64,000 nt of DNA. It comes from Aporrectodea caliginosa (taxonomy: Eukaryota > Annelida > Clitellata > Crassiclitellata > Lumbricidae). The stretch's first letter is position 1. Each line of letters starts with the position of its first letter. Below, one piece after another: positions 1-9,032 of this stretch. The DNA is taken from assembly GCA_020284085.1 (NCBI GenBank), contig JACEVL010000051.1, positions 161,330 through 225,329 of the forward strand. Direction: 5' to 3'. Under the pieces are notes generated by a model. It did not search any database. It was not told the DNA's origin and saw nothing but the letters and a program-made list of their open reading frames with translations. The position numbers and the translations under genes are program-made.

Positions 1-2834
1 GTGAATGGGATATCGGCTATACCGAAGTGGTCAGACATGAAATCGACACGGCCAATGAGACTCCGGTTCGACAACCATTGCGACGTCAGCCGTTCGCTCT
101 TCTACCAGAAATCGACGCACAGGTGGAATCCATGCTACAACAAGGGATTGTAGAACCCTCCATGTCCGAATGGGCGAGCAACGTAGTGATGGTTAGAAAA
201 AAAGATGGAACGCCGAGGTTCTGCGTTGATTATCGTGCGGTCAACCTGAACACCAGAAAGGACGCTCATACGCTTCCACTAATAAGCGAGAGTCTTGATG
301 CCTTGGGCGATGCACATTGGTTTAGTACGTTTGACCTGAGGGCAGGGTACCACCAGCTGGCGGTACACCCGAGGGACAAACACAAGACAGCCTTTGTCAC
401 CAGGCGCGGCAGTTTCCAGTTCCGTGTCCTGCCGTTTGGCTTGTGTAACAGTCCTGCATCCTTCTCGAGAATGATGAACCTCGTAATGACGGGCCTGAAC
501 TTCTCAATCTGCTTAATCTATCTCGATGATATAATCGTGTTCGCTAAAGACACAGAGACGCATCTGAATCGCCTTGATCAAGTCCTTCAAAGATTAAAAA
601 GCGTCAATTTGAAACTAAAACCTACCAAGTGTCATCTCCTTCAAAAGAGTGTAAAGTTCTTGGGGCACATCGTCAGTCCACAGGGAATAGCGGCCGACCC
701 CGATAAAGTTCAAGTTGTAAGGGAGTGGCCGTCGCCGAATAACGTGAAAGAGGTCCGCTCATTCGTAGGATTATGTTCCTACTATCGGCGCTTTGTACCT
801 GAATTTGCCCGCATCGCTAGACTTTTACACGACTTAACGCGAAAAGGACAGAGATTCCAATGGACAGACGAATGTACGACGGCCTTCGCGACATTGAAAG
901 ACAAGCTGACTGAAGCTCCTGTCCTGGCGTCTCCTTGCGACGAGGGTATGTTTGTCTTGGACACTGATGCCACAGGGGATTCAATTGGTGCCGTCCTGTC
1001 CCAGTTACAAAACAACCAAGAGCGTGTCATCAGTTACGGCAGCCGACTTTGTTCATCCGCAGAACGGAACTACGACGTCACCCGGAGGGAACTCCTGGCG
1101 ATTGTCTACTACTTAAAGAATTTTCGACAGTACCTGTTAGGACGTAGGTTTCTATTACGCACAGATCACTCAGCCCTGCAGTGGTTGCGCCGAACTCCGC
1201 TACCCATCGGCCAACAAGCGCGCTGGCTCACTACGATCGAAGAGTTCGACTTCACAATCGAACATCGCGCTGGAACTGCTCACCTCAACGCCGACGCTAT
1301 GTCACGCCGTCCATGCCCCGTTGACACTGTCAATGCAGTACGGACTCTGGCTAGTTCGGATGAAAACTTACCTGATGAATGGGACGTGGAATCCATTCGA
1401 CGTGAACAGCAAGCCGACCCTGACCTTGGCTGGGTCGTCACACAATTGCGAAGGTCTCCCGAAGCGCCGTCCTACGAGTTAGTTCGTCCTTTGAGCGGAA
1501 CTGTAAAAACTCTGATCGCTCAGTGGCCCCAACTCCAGTTGAGAAACGATGTTCTCTACCGAGCCTGGTTGAACACTGAGAGCGGAAGAGTTGAATGCTG
1601 GCAACTCATCCCGCCCCCCAACCGACGAAACAATCTGATTCAGCTGTCGCACACCGGAATGACAGGAGGACATTTAGGCTTGAAACGAACGTCCGCCCAG
1701 TTGAGAAAACGTGTATACTGGCCATCATGGAAAGACGATGTCCAACGTGAGATTAATCGATGTCCTGCATGCGCCCGATATCGTCGGGAAAAGCCTCCTC
1801 GACAAGGTTTGCTGCAAGACATGAGGATTGGAGAACCAATGGTCCGGGTTGGGATAGACATTACTGGACCCCATCCCGTGTCGAACAGTGGGTATAAGTA
1901 CATACTCACCGTGATAGACCACTTCTCCCGATGGGCCGAGGCCTTCCCGATTCGCAACCAGGAAGCTGTAACTGTCGCCAGAGTCCTCTGCGATCAGTTT
2001 ATTTCCAGATTTGGCTGCCCCCGTCAGATCCTTTCAGACCAAGGACCCTGTTTCGAGTCGCATCTATTTCAAGATCTCTGTCGACAGCTACAGATTGATA
2101 AGATCAGAACATCGCCCTACAAGCCTAGTACTAACGGTATGGTGGAGCGTTTCCACAAGACACTCAACAGCATGCTGGGTAAAGTTGTTTCCGCTAGACA
2201 GAAGGATTGGGACGTCTGCCTCCCGGGAGTAATGGCTGCCTACCGAGCCACTCCACATTCAAGTACCGGATTCAGTCCAAACTTACTGTTTACTGGCCGA
2301 GAAAGTATTGCGCCAATTGATTTGGTTCTGGGTGACAATTTACACCTTGACCCTGCTGTTCAAAATGTAAATGAATTTGTCGATAAACTGTTATGTCGCT
2401 TGCAAGACACATATGTTCTCGTGAGGTCTCACACCCTGCAGAGTGCCCAGTTCAGGACCGCCCGCTACAACTTAAGAACAAGACCTGTTAGTTTTCTCCC
2501 TGGCCAAATGGTATGGTATTACTGTCCCAGGCGGCTTACTGGAGTAAAGATGAAGTGGGCCCGATTCTATGATGGTCCGTACAAAGTACTTGATCAGGTG
2601 GGTCCTGTGCTCTATAGAATACAACGGACAGCCCGTAGTCTTCCAAAACTGGTATATGTGGACAAATTAAAGCTGTATAGCGGGGAAAGTCCGAAGCATT
2701 GGGAGGTTCCAGCTCCAGAAGAAGCTGTTTCCTTGGAGGAGTCAGTCGGGTTATTTGAGCTTCCGCCCGTAGCAAGCGAGGGCACCCTGCAGAGACCACA
2801 TCGAGATCATGTGTTACCAGTTAGATATAGGTAG
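1..2834 (+). CDS. pol: Ty3/Gypsy-type retrotransposon Pol (RT, RNase H, integrase), 5' end outside window
   Basis: The frame is open from the first bases of the window, so the protein starts upstream; residue numbers below count from the GTG codon at 27. Seen in order: reverse transcriptase with the LPFGL block and the YLDD catalytic motif (D167, D168); RNase H with the DTDATG block and a TDHSAL block; an integrase zinc-binding region (two His, then CPAC) near residues 545-590; an integrase core with D611, D671 and E707, which is exact D-35-E spacing; and a C-terminal GPY-like region (GPYKVL). The order RT-RNase H-IN is that of the Ty3/Gypsy (Metaviridae) group. Protease and Gag would lie to the left of the window. 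No stop or frameshift occurs in 930 codons, so this copy is probably young. The termination codon is at 2832-2834. Confidence 0.93.
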   Translation, partial: EWDIGYTEVVRHEIDTANETPVRQPLRRQPFALLPEIDAQVESMLQQGIVEPSMSEWASNVVMVRKKDGTPRFCVDYRAVNLNTRKDAHTLPLISESLDALGDAHWFSTFDLRAGYHQLAVHPRDKHKTAFVTRRGSFQFRVLPFGLCNSPASFSRMMNLVMTGLNFSICLIYLDDIIVFAKDTETHLNRLDQVLQRLKSVNLKLKPTKCHLLQKSVKFLGHIVSPQGIAADPDKVQVVREWPSPNNVKEVRSFVGLCSYYRRFVPEFARIARLLHDLTRKGQRFQWTDECTTAFATLKDKLTEAPVLASPCDEGMFVLDTDATGDSIGAVLSQLQNNQERVISYGSRLCSSAERNYDVTRRELLAIVYYLKNFRQYLLGRRFLLRTDHSALQWLRRTPLPIGQQARWLTTIEEFDFTIEHRAGTAHLNADAMSRRPCPVDTVNAVRTLASSDENLPDEWDVESIRREQQADPDLGWVVTQLRRSPEAPSYELVRPLSGTVKTLIAQWPQLQLRNDVLYRAWLNTESGRVECWQLIPPPNRRNNLIQLSHTGMTGGHLGLKRTSAQLRKRVYWPSWKDDVQREINRCPACARYRREKPPRQGLLQDMRIGEPMVRVGIDITGPHPVSNSGYKYILTVIDHFSRWAEAFPIRNQEAVTVARVLCDQFISRFGCPRQILSDQGPCFESHLFQDLCRQLQIDKIRTSPYKPSTNGMVERFHKTLNSMLGKVVSARQKDWDVCLPGVMAAYRATPHSSTGFSPNLLFTGRESIAPIDLVLGDNLHLDPAVQNVNEFVDKLLCRLQDTYVLVRSHTLQSAQFRTARYNLRTRPVSFLPGQMVWYYCPRRLTGVKMKWARFYDGPYKVLDQVGPVLYRIQRTARSLPKLVYVDKLKLYSGESPKHWEVPAPEEAVSLEESVGLFELPPVASEGTLQRPHRDHVLPVRYR

Positions 2835-3806
2835 TGATATGACGTGATTACTCATACGCCATGGATGACTGTGCTTGAACTTCTGTAGAGTAGACCATGT
2901 CTTGAATGTAACCAGTTTTGATAGAATAGAGGTGACGCTTTGTCTGAACTGTAATGCTGTTGTACTTAGCCTGCATTATTCTTTCGATGAGGTAGGGTAA
3001 GGTATCCTTCTCAGGTGATCCCCGGTGGGCCATCCCTTGCGTAGGTGGAGGAGAGTGTGAAGATTCTGCCATGCACAATCTAATCTGATGTCTTTGACCA
3101 AGTAGGCTTAGCTAGTTCTAATCGGTTGATCCTACGGACCAATCCATTACGATCTACGGCCAGACTTTTGTAGCAGCCTGTGTGGTATCTTGGCGATATA
3201 TTGTATCTGAGGCACGCAGTTGGTGATGGTTTTCCTGTTGAGCTGACATGTTTGTTTCTAATATCCTTTGTGAATTACGGCGAATAAAGTCACAAATCAG
3301 TTGATCTTTGTAGGAAAAACAATAAGGGTTTTGTCCGGGGATAACTTAGATTCGGGTGACTGCGTAGTATTAAGGATTGTGCTCAGGAAATTAAAGTACG
3401 ATCGACATCTGTAATAGCGCCATTATACTGTTTCGGACAAGGACTGCCTGTAAGGTATCGTTGAGAGCCTCAGTGATAGATATTGAACCTCTACCCTGTT
3501 CTGTCGTAGGTGTTGCTCCTAGACTGAAGATTTGGTTTTGTGTGAAGTGATTAGAGTGCTTGCTTAGTCAATGTGTGCATGTGATCACCTGCATATCCTC
3601 GTATTTTTATGGTTTCTTGCTTTATTTAAATTCTATTTAATGCCCAGAATTGGCACTGTTGATTTTATCAATGAGAATAATTGATACCTGTAACTTGCCG
3701 AAAACCTGTAATTGATATCAAGTATAATTGTAAGAATAACTCTTAAGTTTGACAAGCAACTGTCATTGATTGATTTGTTTTGTATCTGTTCTTTTGATGC
3801 ACAATA
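2835..3806 (+). other. region after pol, possible 3' LTR or untranslated region
   Basis: About 970 bases between the pol stop and the next open frame. It holds a poly(A) signal AATAAA at 3283-3288 and no gene that I recognise. It could be all or part of the element's 3' LTR. I cannot set its ends because the matching 5' LTR would be outside the window, and no TGG-type primer-binding site is obvious after it. Confidence 0.3.
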
Positions 3807-4382
3807 ATGTCAATGAATAAAAACACATTATTGGCTAGACCGGATACCAGTCTGATTGATGAGTCTGTAGGCGCTATTGAAGATAATGTAGGCCGAGGTG
3901 AGGAAGGTGCCAGTCTACCTAAGAATCTTGAAGGGGAGACCAGGAGAAATGATCCTTCCACAGAACCTGAATCTAATGTCTGGTTGCGTGCACAATTGAT
4001 GCACCTACAGTCCCAGAACGCTTTGCTGAAAGCAGCGTTAGAGGGTAATACTGAAACAGGTCGCGGGCGGGGAAGTTCGAACCCAAGCCGTCAGAATCGA
4101 TCGGCTGTTCCCCAACCGGGAACCACGGACAGAGAATGTCTGCCTTCCACTCCTTATGAGAAAGATGTGGCCCAACCTGGTTATGCGCTCCGAGAGGGAG
4201 CCTGGCATCAAGAAGAAGAAGAGGAAGAACCCCGATCGAACGATAAATCGTTCGTCTGTCCGCCTAATCCGTCAGCTGCCCTGAACCCTTTCTGTACCAC
4301 AGGGTTTGTTCGTAGCCCGTCAACGACCCCACATACCTTTGCCAGATATGTCAGAAAACGTTCTCGTGGATATCAGACCTGA
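3807..4382 (+). CDS. hypothetical retroelement-associated ORF, truncated at a junction near 4336
   Basis: A 191-codon frame, unrecognised. Its first 175 or so codons are acidic and polar with a short predicted helical stretch (around VWLRAQLMHLQSQNALLKAA), a Gly/Arg-rich patch and a run of six Glu. The last 15 codons read, out of frame, through sequence that belongs to a zinc-finger gene remnant, so the natural C-terminus is lost. It may be the start of a gag of a second, tandemly joined copy, or an extra ORF behind pol as in the element at 16743-23273. No CCHC knuckle or protease is present. There is no direct support for translation. Confidence 0.35.
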   Translation: MSMNKNTLLARPDTSLIDESVGAIEDNVGRGEEGASLPKNLEGETRRNDPSTEPESNVWLRAQLMHLQSQNALLKAALEGNTETGRGRGSSNPSRQNRSAVPQPGTTDRECLPSTPYEKDVAQPGYALREGAWHQEEEEEEPRSNDKSFVCPPNPSAALNPFCTTGFVRSPSTTPHTFARYVRKRSRGYQT

Positions 4383-5690
4383 GACGTCAGGAAAAAACCC
4401 ACTCCGTGTCTGGCTCAAATTTGTAAAATATTTTCGAAAGTTTACAGTTGGCAAAATTTATTATGCTGAAAACCTTACTTGAGAACAACCATGCGAATTC
4501 CAGTTATCCCAGAGGACAAACGATTATTTCATGTATGTCAGAATACATTTTAATGCACTTAGTCAGAAATGCTTGAATGAACCGTAAATGGAGAGAAATC
4601 ATTCTGTGTCAGGTTTGTAAAAAAAATTATTCGCTACCTCTGAGTGTACAAAGTAACAAAAGTCTCATCCAGAAATCATCTGAAATATTTGATGTTATCG
4701 ACGTTCACCATCAACAGTTGGTAAACAAAGGAGAAATATGGAAGAGTGGTGCTACTCAATCGATGATGATACTCACGAACGATTTTCGTGCATATCAATT
4801 TTGTATTCAAAGTAACAGCTTTAGTGTAGTGCAACTGAGTATTCCTGTAACACTTGGACATATTCAAGGATCCTGTTTTTGTTTTGCGTGTTTGGAACAT
4901 TTTTATTTCAATTTGATAAGTCTTGGTAAATAAAGTTAGTTCGATCATTATTTGTCATTGTTAAGCAAATACGATATGCAGCATCCATCTTGTAAATGCA
5001 ATGAGGCTGAGAGCGCAAGATAGATCTGCAGTAAATTTATAAAAACATTTTCGCAATCTTCGAGTCTACTATGAAACAAAAGTCTCAACCAGAAGTTACT
5101 TGAAATATTTGACGTTATTACTTTCACCAACAACAATTGCTGAACAACTAAGAAAAATAGGTGCGTGTGCAGCTACTCAATCTATGATGATACTATACAC
5201 ACGAACGAATTCATGCATATCAGTTTTACATTCAAAATAAGAACTTTAGTGCAGTGCAACTGAATATTTCTGCAGGACAGCACATATTCAAGGATCTTGC
5301 ATTGTTTAACGTTTTTTAAACATTGCTAGTTCAGTTTAGTTAAGCCTATTATTTGTTTTGCGTTTTTAAAAACACTGTTAGTTATGTTTAGTTAATCCTC
5401 TGATTCTTATGTCTAATTAAGCATTTTAACTCTATTGTTTTTATTATTGCACTGATGGTTTACTTCAAATGATCTACTGTAGCTTTTCGTCTTTTCACTC
5501 GATCGAAGTTTTTCATGTTCGTAAACTCTCAGGCTGTTTTAAAGTCCCGTAGCTGCAATCACAAAGTTATTGTAACAATAATTTCATTCATGTATGCTAA
5601 GTTTGGTTAAGGTTGAAATGTCTTAGCAAATAAAATTTGCTCGATCTTTATTTGTCATAGTTAATCAGTATCGACTTTTATTAGTGTAGC
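4337..5690 (+). pseudogene. C2H2 zinc-finger gene remnant, copy A (last finger plus 3' UTR)
   Basis: From about 4340 the sequence matches, with many substitutions, the end of the zinc-finger gene at 12309-13290. In the shifted frame it reads YLCQICQKTF, then a finger whose first zinc-binding His is replaced by Gln, then KTHSVSG and a stop at about 4429-4431. The following 1.2 kb is the diverged counterpart of the other copy's 3' untranslated region. Within it a segment is present twice in tandem (about 4640-4900 and 5055-5310). Everything upstream of the last finger is missing and replaced by retroelement sequence. This is a broken paralogue and no product is expected. Confidence 0.75.
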
Positions 5691-5889
5691 ATCCATAAAC
5701 AATTGAGTGCGATCCAATTCCAGTTTTATGTTCTTCCGTTTCTTCTAAACGCCGTCTTCCCATTATGAACGATATTATGCCATACGAACGGTGAGAACTA
5801 TTCAAATAATTTCTGTCAGAGTCAACGACCTTTGCTGCCATAAGATGTTTAACGCTGCCTTGGATCGATCCATGCATATCGCTATGCAG

Positions 5890-6075
5890 AGTCACTAGCT
5901 AAAGGAACACGCAGCTCGGAAGGAAGATTATTCCACGTGGTCAGCCCAACCACTGAGAAGGCACGACCCTGCATCTTTGAAGAGCGCGCAAAGGAAACAG
6001 CAATTTCGTACGAGATGCAGAATGAAGATATCTGCGGCCAGCAAAACCTGAGGTGGGGCAACAGAACTAAGCGGC
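5890..6075 (-). mobile_element. LINE 3' coding fragment (CR1/L2-like C-terminus)
   Basis: On the minus strand a short frame reads GRAFSVVGLTTWNNLPSELR followed by a stop near 5895. This block (R-A-F-S-V-x-G-x-x-x-W-N-x-L-P) is the conserved C-terminal tail of CR1/L2-like LINE reverse transcriptases. It recurs in this window at 25840 (plus) and 35790 (minus). The rest of the element is not recognisable. Confidence 0.6.
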
Positions 6076-6388
6076 ACGCCAGACCCAGACCGAAATCCTA
6101 AATGAAATGCGCTCGGAAACAGAAAGCATATAATGCGAGACATGGTCAAGTTTACAGAAACCACCAACAATCCTGTAGCAGCCGCATGAATGGACGTGTG
6201 AGCTGATGAGACGTGGGACACTCACATCCCATGTCAGGCATTGTCCATGTGGCCAAGGGATGATTATGACACCGTTTGGCCTCTTTCCGTCTGCTCTTGA
6301 ACGGCCGTGAGGCTCTGTGCAGATTTTCGCTCTGTTTAGCGCTGTCCTGATGATGTCGTTCAGTCTACCGTATAACTGTTGTTCCTTG

Positions 6389-6480
6389 CCTCCTCCTCCT
6401 CCTCCTCCTCCTCCTCCTCCTCCTCCTCCTCCTCCTCCTCCCTCCTCCTCCTCCTCCTTCTCCTGCTCCTCCTCCTCCTC
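6389..6480 (+). repeat. (TCC)n microsatellite
   Basis: About 90 bases of CCT/TCC trinucleotides with a few interruptions. The Pro-, Ser- and Leu-rich open frames across it are products of the repeat. Confidence 0.95.
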
Positions 6481-7774
6481 TGCAAACCAATCGGTGGAGC
6501 CCACTTTCAATTTTTTCTCTACAGCAGTGGTACAAAAATATTTAATGGTGTTCACAAAGTGCCGTGCCTACCCTCAACCCAACCGCTATCAGTACTTCCT
6601 CGTCTGAAAGGCGCAGACACTGTGCTTTTGCAGGGGAGCTAACATCCAAGTGCTCGTTAGGCAACTAAGGAAGCACGATTGTGTGGACATTTATGAGGCC
6701 TGTCCATGTTTTGTCTGTACATCGGATATCGTACTCTTGTTGCCGAGGAGTTTTTGCACCTGTTGGTGTCGCCACACCTGTCAACGCGTTGAGTGCTGAA
6801 ATCGTAGGTTCCTATCATGGTATCTCAATCGACTCTGTTGGTGGGTAATGCCTGCAGATCGTTTGTGCTAGCAGCAGAAGCCAGGGAGGCGGAAGTACCA
6901 GCGTAGATGCACAACGGACTCTCAGACCATCACATCTCACCGGCAAAAAAATGTGTCTGCGATATAGGTTGAAGGTCGATACTAGTAGCCTACCTCGCGA
7001 GCTAGAAAACTCAAATCAAATAGTGAATTAAATTCGTTCGAGTGCCTCTGAGTAGGCCCCTTGTATATAAACCAGCCTATATTAATCTGGCAACGGCCTA
7101 TGCAATTATATTTTTTCATGCGAACACAGATTTTCACAAGTTTAGAATACTTTTTTAATTTGAACAGCTGTCTAAAAATCTGTAAAGGTAGATTAAGTAG
7201 GCTAGTGACGTGTCACGTGTTTTAAATGTTTTTGAATACAAAATCGGAAGTTTAGTGCAATGTAGATTTCTGATTTCCAACACTATAAAACTGCAGCAAG
7301 AGTGAATTTTACACCTCTTGTAGTAGGCCTAAATATAAACTCCTTGCTTACATAATGAGCACAAAGAATGTTGACGTCACGTCTTATCAGTAACCGTCTA
7401 CGAGGTGATATTACAAAATTAGTCTACTGTTTAAAAATTAACTCATGTTAGTCGCCGAATATCAATCAGTCTTTGCAATTTGCAATTAATTTTCTGTTTC
7501 GGTAGAATGACCCATTTAAGTTGTTATTAGAAGACCGCAATTATTGAGGCGTTGGAATATCCGTCGATCGTTTAGTTCGTCGATATAGCCTAATAGGCCT
7601 ATAGGCTACAATAAGGGTAATCTCCCTAAAATTATCTTCTCCATATAAAAATTTCTCTGCATTTTACAACCGTTATATATCGCTACCAAGAGCGTAAGCA
7701 TCTAAAATCTTCGGCGCTTTTGTGGCCTTATCTGGCCACTTGGTAATTTATGAAAGGGTCCTTACTTATTTACT
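6481..7774. other. no gene recognised; short LINE 3' tail near 7012-7070
   Basis: No coding region or structural RNA that I can support. The stretch at 7012-7070 (ATTCGTTCGAGTGCCTCTGA, then GTAGGCC) matches sequence at 13500-13530 and resembles the 3' UTR of the LINE at 25960-26035. It is probably a LINE tail. Confidence 0.5.
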
Positions 7775-8290
7775 GAAAAGGGACTTCGGTACTTGTCGGT
7801 TAATTCACCGGAATTAATTTTTCCAATGGTAATGATTTCGCCACGTAAAATTAATTCACCGGATTTAATATTTGCAATGGTATGAATATTTGCAATGGTA
7901 ATGACTTGCCCACGTGAAATGTCTGTACTTTGAAGCACAATTAAGCTGACGACCCTAACCCTGACCCTAACCGACCCTCACGTTAATATAATGACAACCC
8001 TAACCCTGACCCTAAACGACCCTCACGACTTGAAGTTTTATAGTCCATATAGGTAACGTTGAGGTCTTACACGCCGTAAGGGTCGGTTAGGGTCAGTCAG
8101 GGTTAGGGTTATTGCCGTCCATGCTTTCTGATGACGAAACGGTGCTTAAAAGGAAAGAAACGCGTAGAAATTTATTCCGGTGCATGAACAGGCAAGGTAT
8201 AGACGCAAGAATTAAATCCGGTGAATTAACCGACAAGGTACATGAAAAAATTAATTCCGGTGAATTAACCGACAAGCACCGGGACTTCTG
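7775..8290. mobile_element. foldback (inverted-repeat) element with telomere-like core
   Basis: The left arm (about 7780-7885) and the right arm (about 8205-8288) are inverted copies of each other. Both contain TTGTCGGTTAATTCACCGG twice or in part, with GAATTAATTTTT-type spacers. The centre (about 7955-8110) holds short runs of CCCTAACCCTGACCC on the left and the inverted form (GGTTAGGGTCAGTCAGGGTT) on the right. Total span is about 515 bases. There is no transposase, so it is a non-autonomous foldback or MITE-like element. Target duplications were not resolved. Confidence 0.7.
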
Positions 8291-9028
8291 CTGTCAATTC
8301 GTACGGAAAGGTCTCCATTCTTTTTTCCTTTTCATGTTGTGCTACAGGTGTGTGTTATGCCTTCTTTTTATAATGAATTAGTTTTATTATTATTATAATT
8401 CAGTTAGTGTTATCTAGAACGGCCACTGCTTGTCACCTGATGCCATGTGGAATGCGCTCTGGGTATCAACAGTGCAATCTAGAACTGAATTGTTATTTGT
8501 TTTCGCATAGCCTAAGAAATACACGCACTCTTGCATTCACGCGCATATGCTTAGCCTAAATTTTGCACTTTTATGTCTTATATAAATCTGTTGCTTGACA
8601 GCAAAGATAATTCTTCCACAACTGTCTATTGAAGCAAACTCGTTTTATTTTATGACGTTACCATTATGTTAATTCACCTTCAACTTTATAGACATGTCGT
8701 TTATTCACAAAGTTCTATTAGGTTTTGAAAGACAAGTAAAATCCTATATGGATCGTTTGTAGAATCAGATAACTGTGATTTTACATGTCAAAGTTCATGA
8801 GCATTCATTCGAATACAGTGTGCAATGACTGTTTTTGATAGTTTAATACAGACTGCTAGTTCACGTTCAATGTGCTTGTTGTAATTGTCTTTGCAAATTG
8901 ATATTGTGTCTTAGGCGACTATACTGGCGGAATTCCGATTCGGACTATACCATTCCATGTTAGTTTATATTACGACTCCGATACTTTTCTAGTTTTTAGG
9001 TTAATATTATGAATAAATAAATGCAAGA
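8291..9028. other. no feature recognised
   Basis: AT-rich sequence with no supported gene, RNA or repeat. The last bases before the piggyBac target site (ATGCAAGA) resemble the zinc-finger sequence that continues on the far side of the element. Confidence 0.5.
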
Positions 9029-9032
9029 TTAA

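Noticed and set aside
4577..4933. 118-codon open frame
   Set aside because: Falls entirely in the former 3' UTR of zinc-finger copy A; the matching part of copy B is not open.
7955..8110. Interstitial telomere
   Set aside because: Only a few irregular CCCTAACCCTGACC words in inverted orientation, part of a foldback element rather than a telomeric array.
8112..8381. 89-codon open frame with GELTDK repeats
   Set aside because: It translates the right arm of the foldback element.
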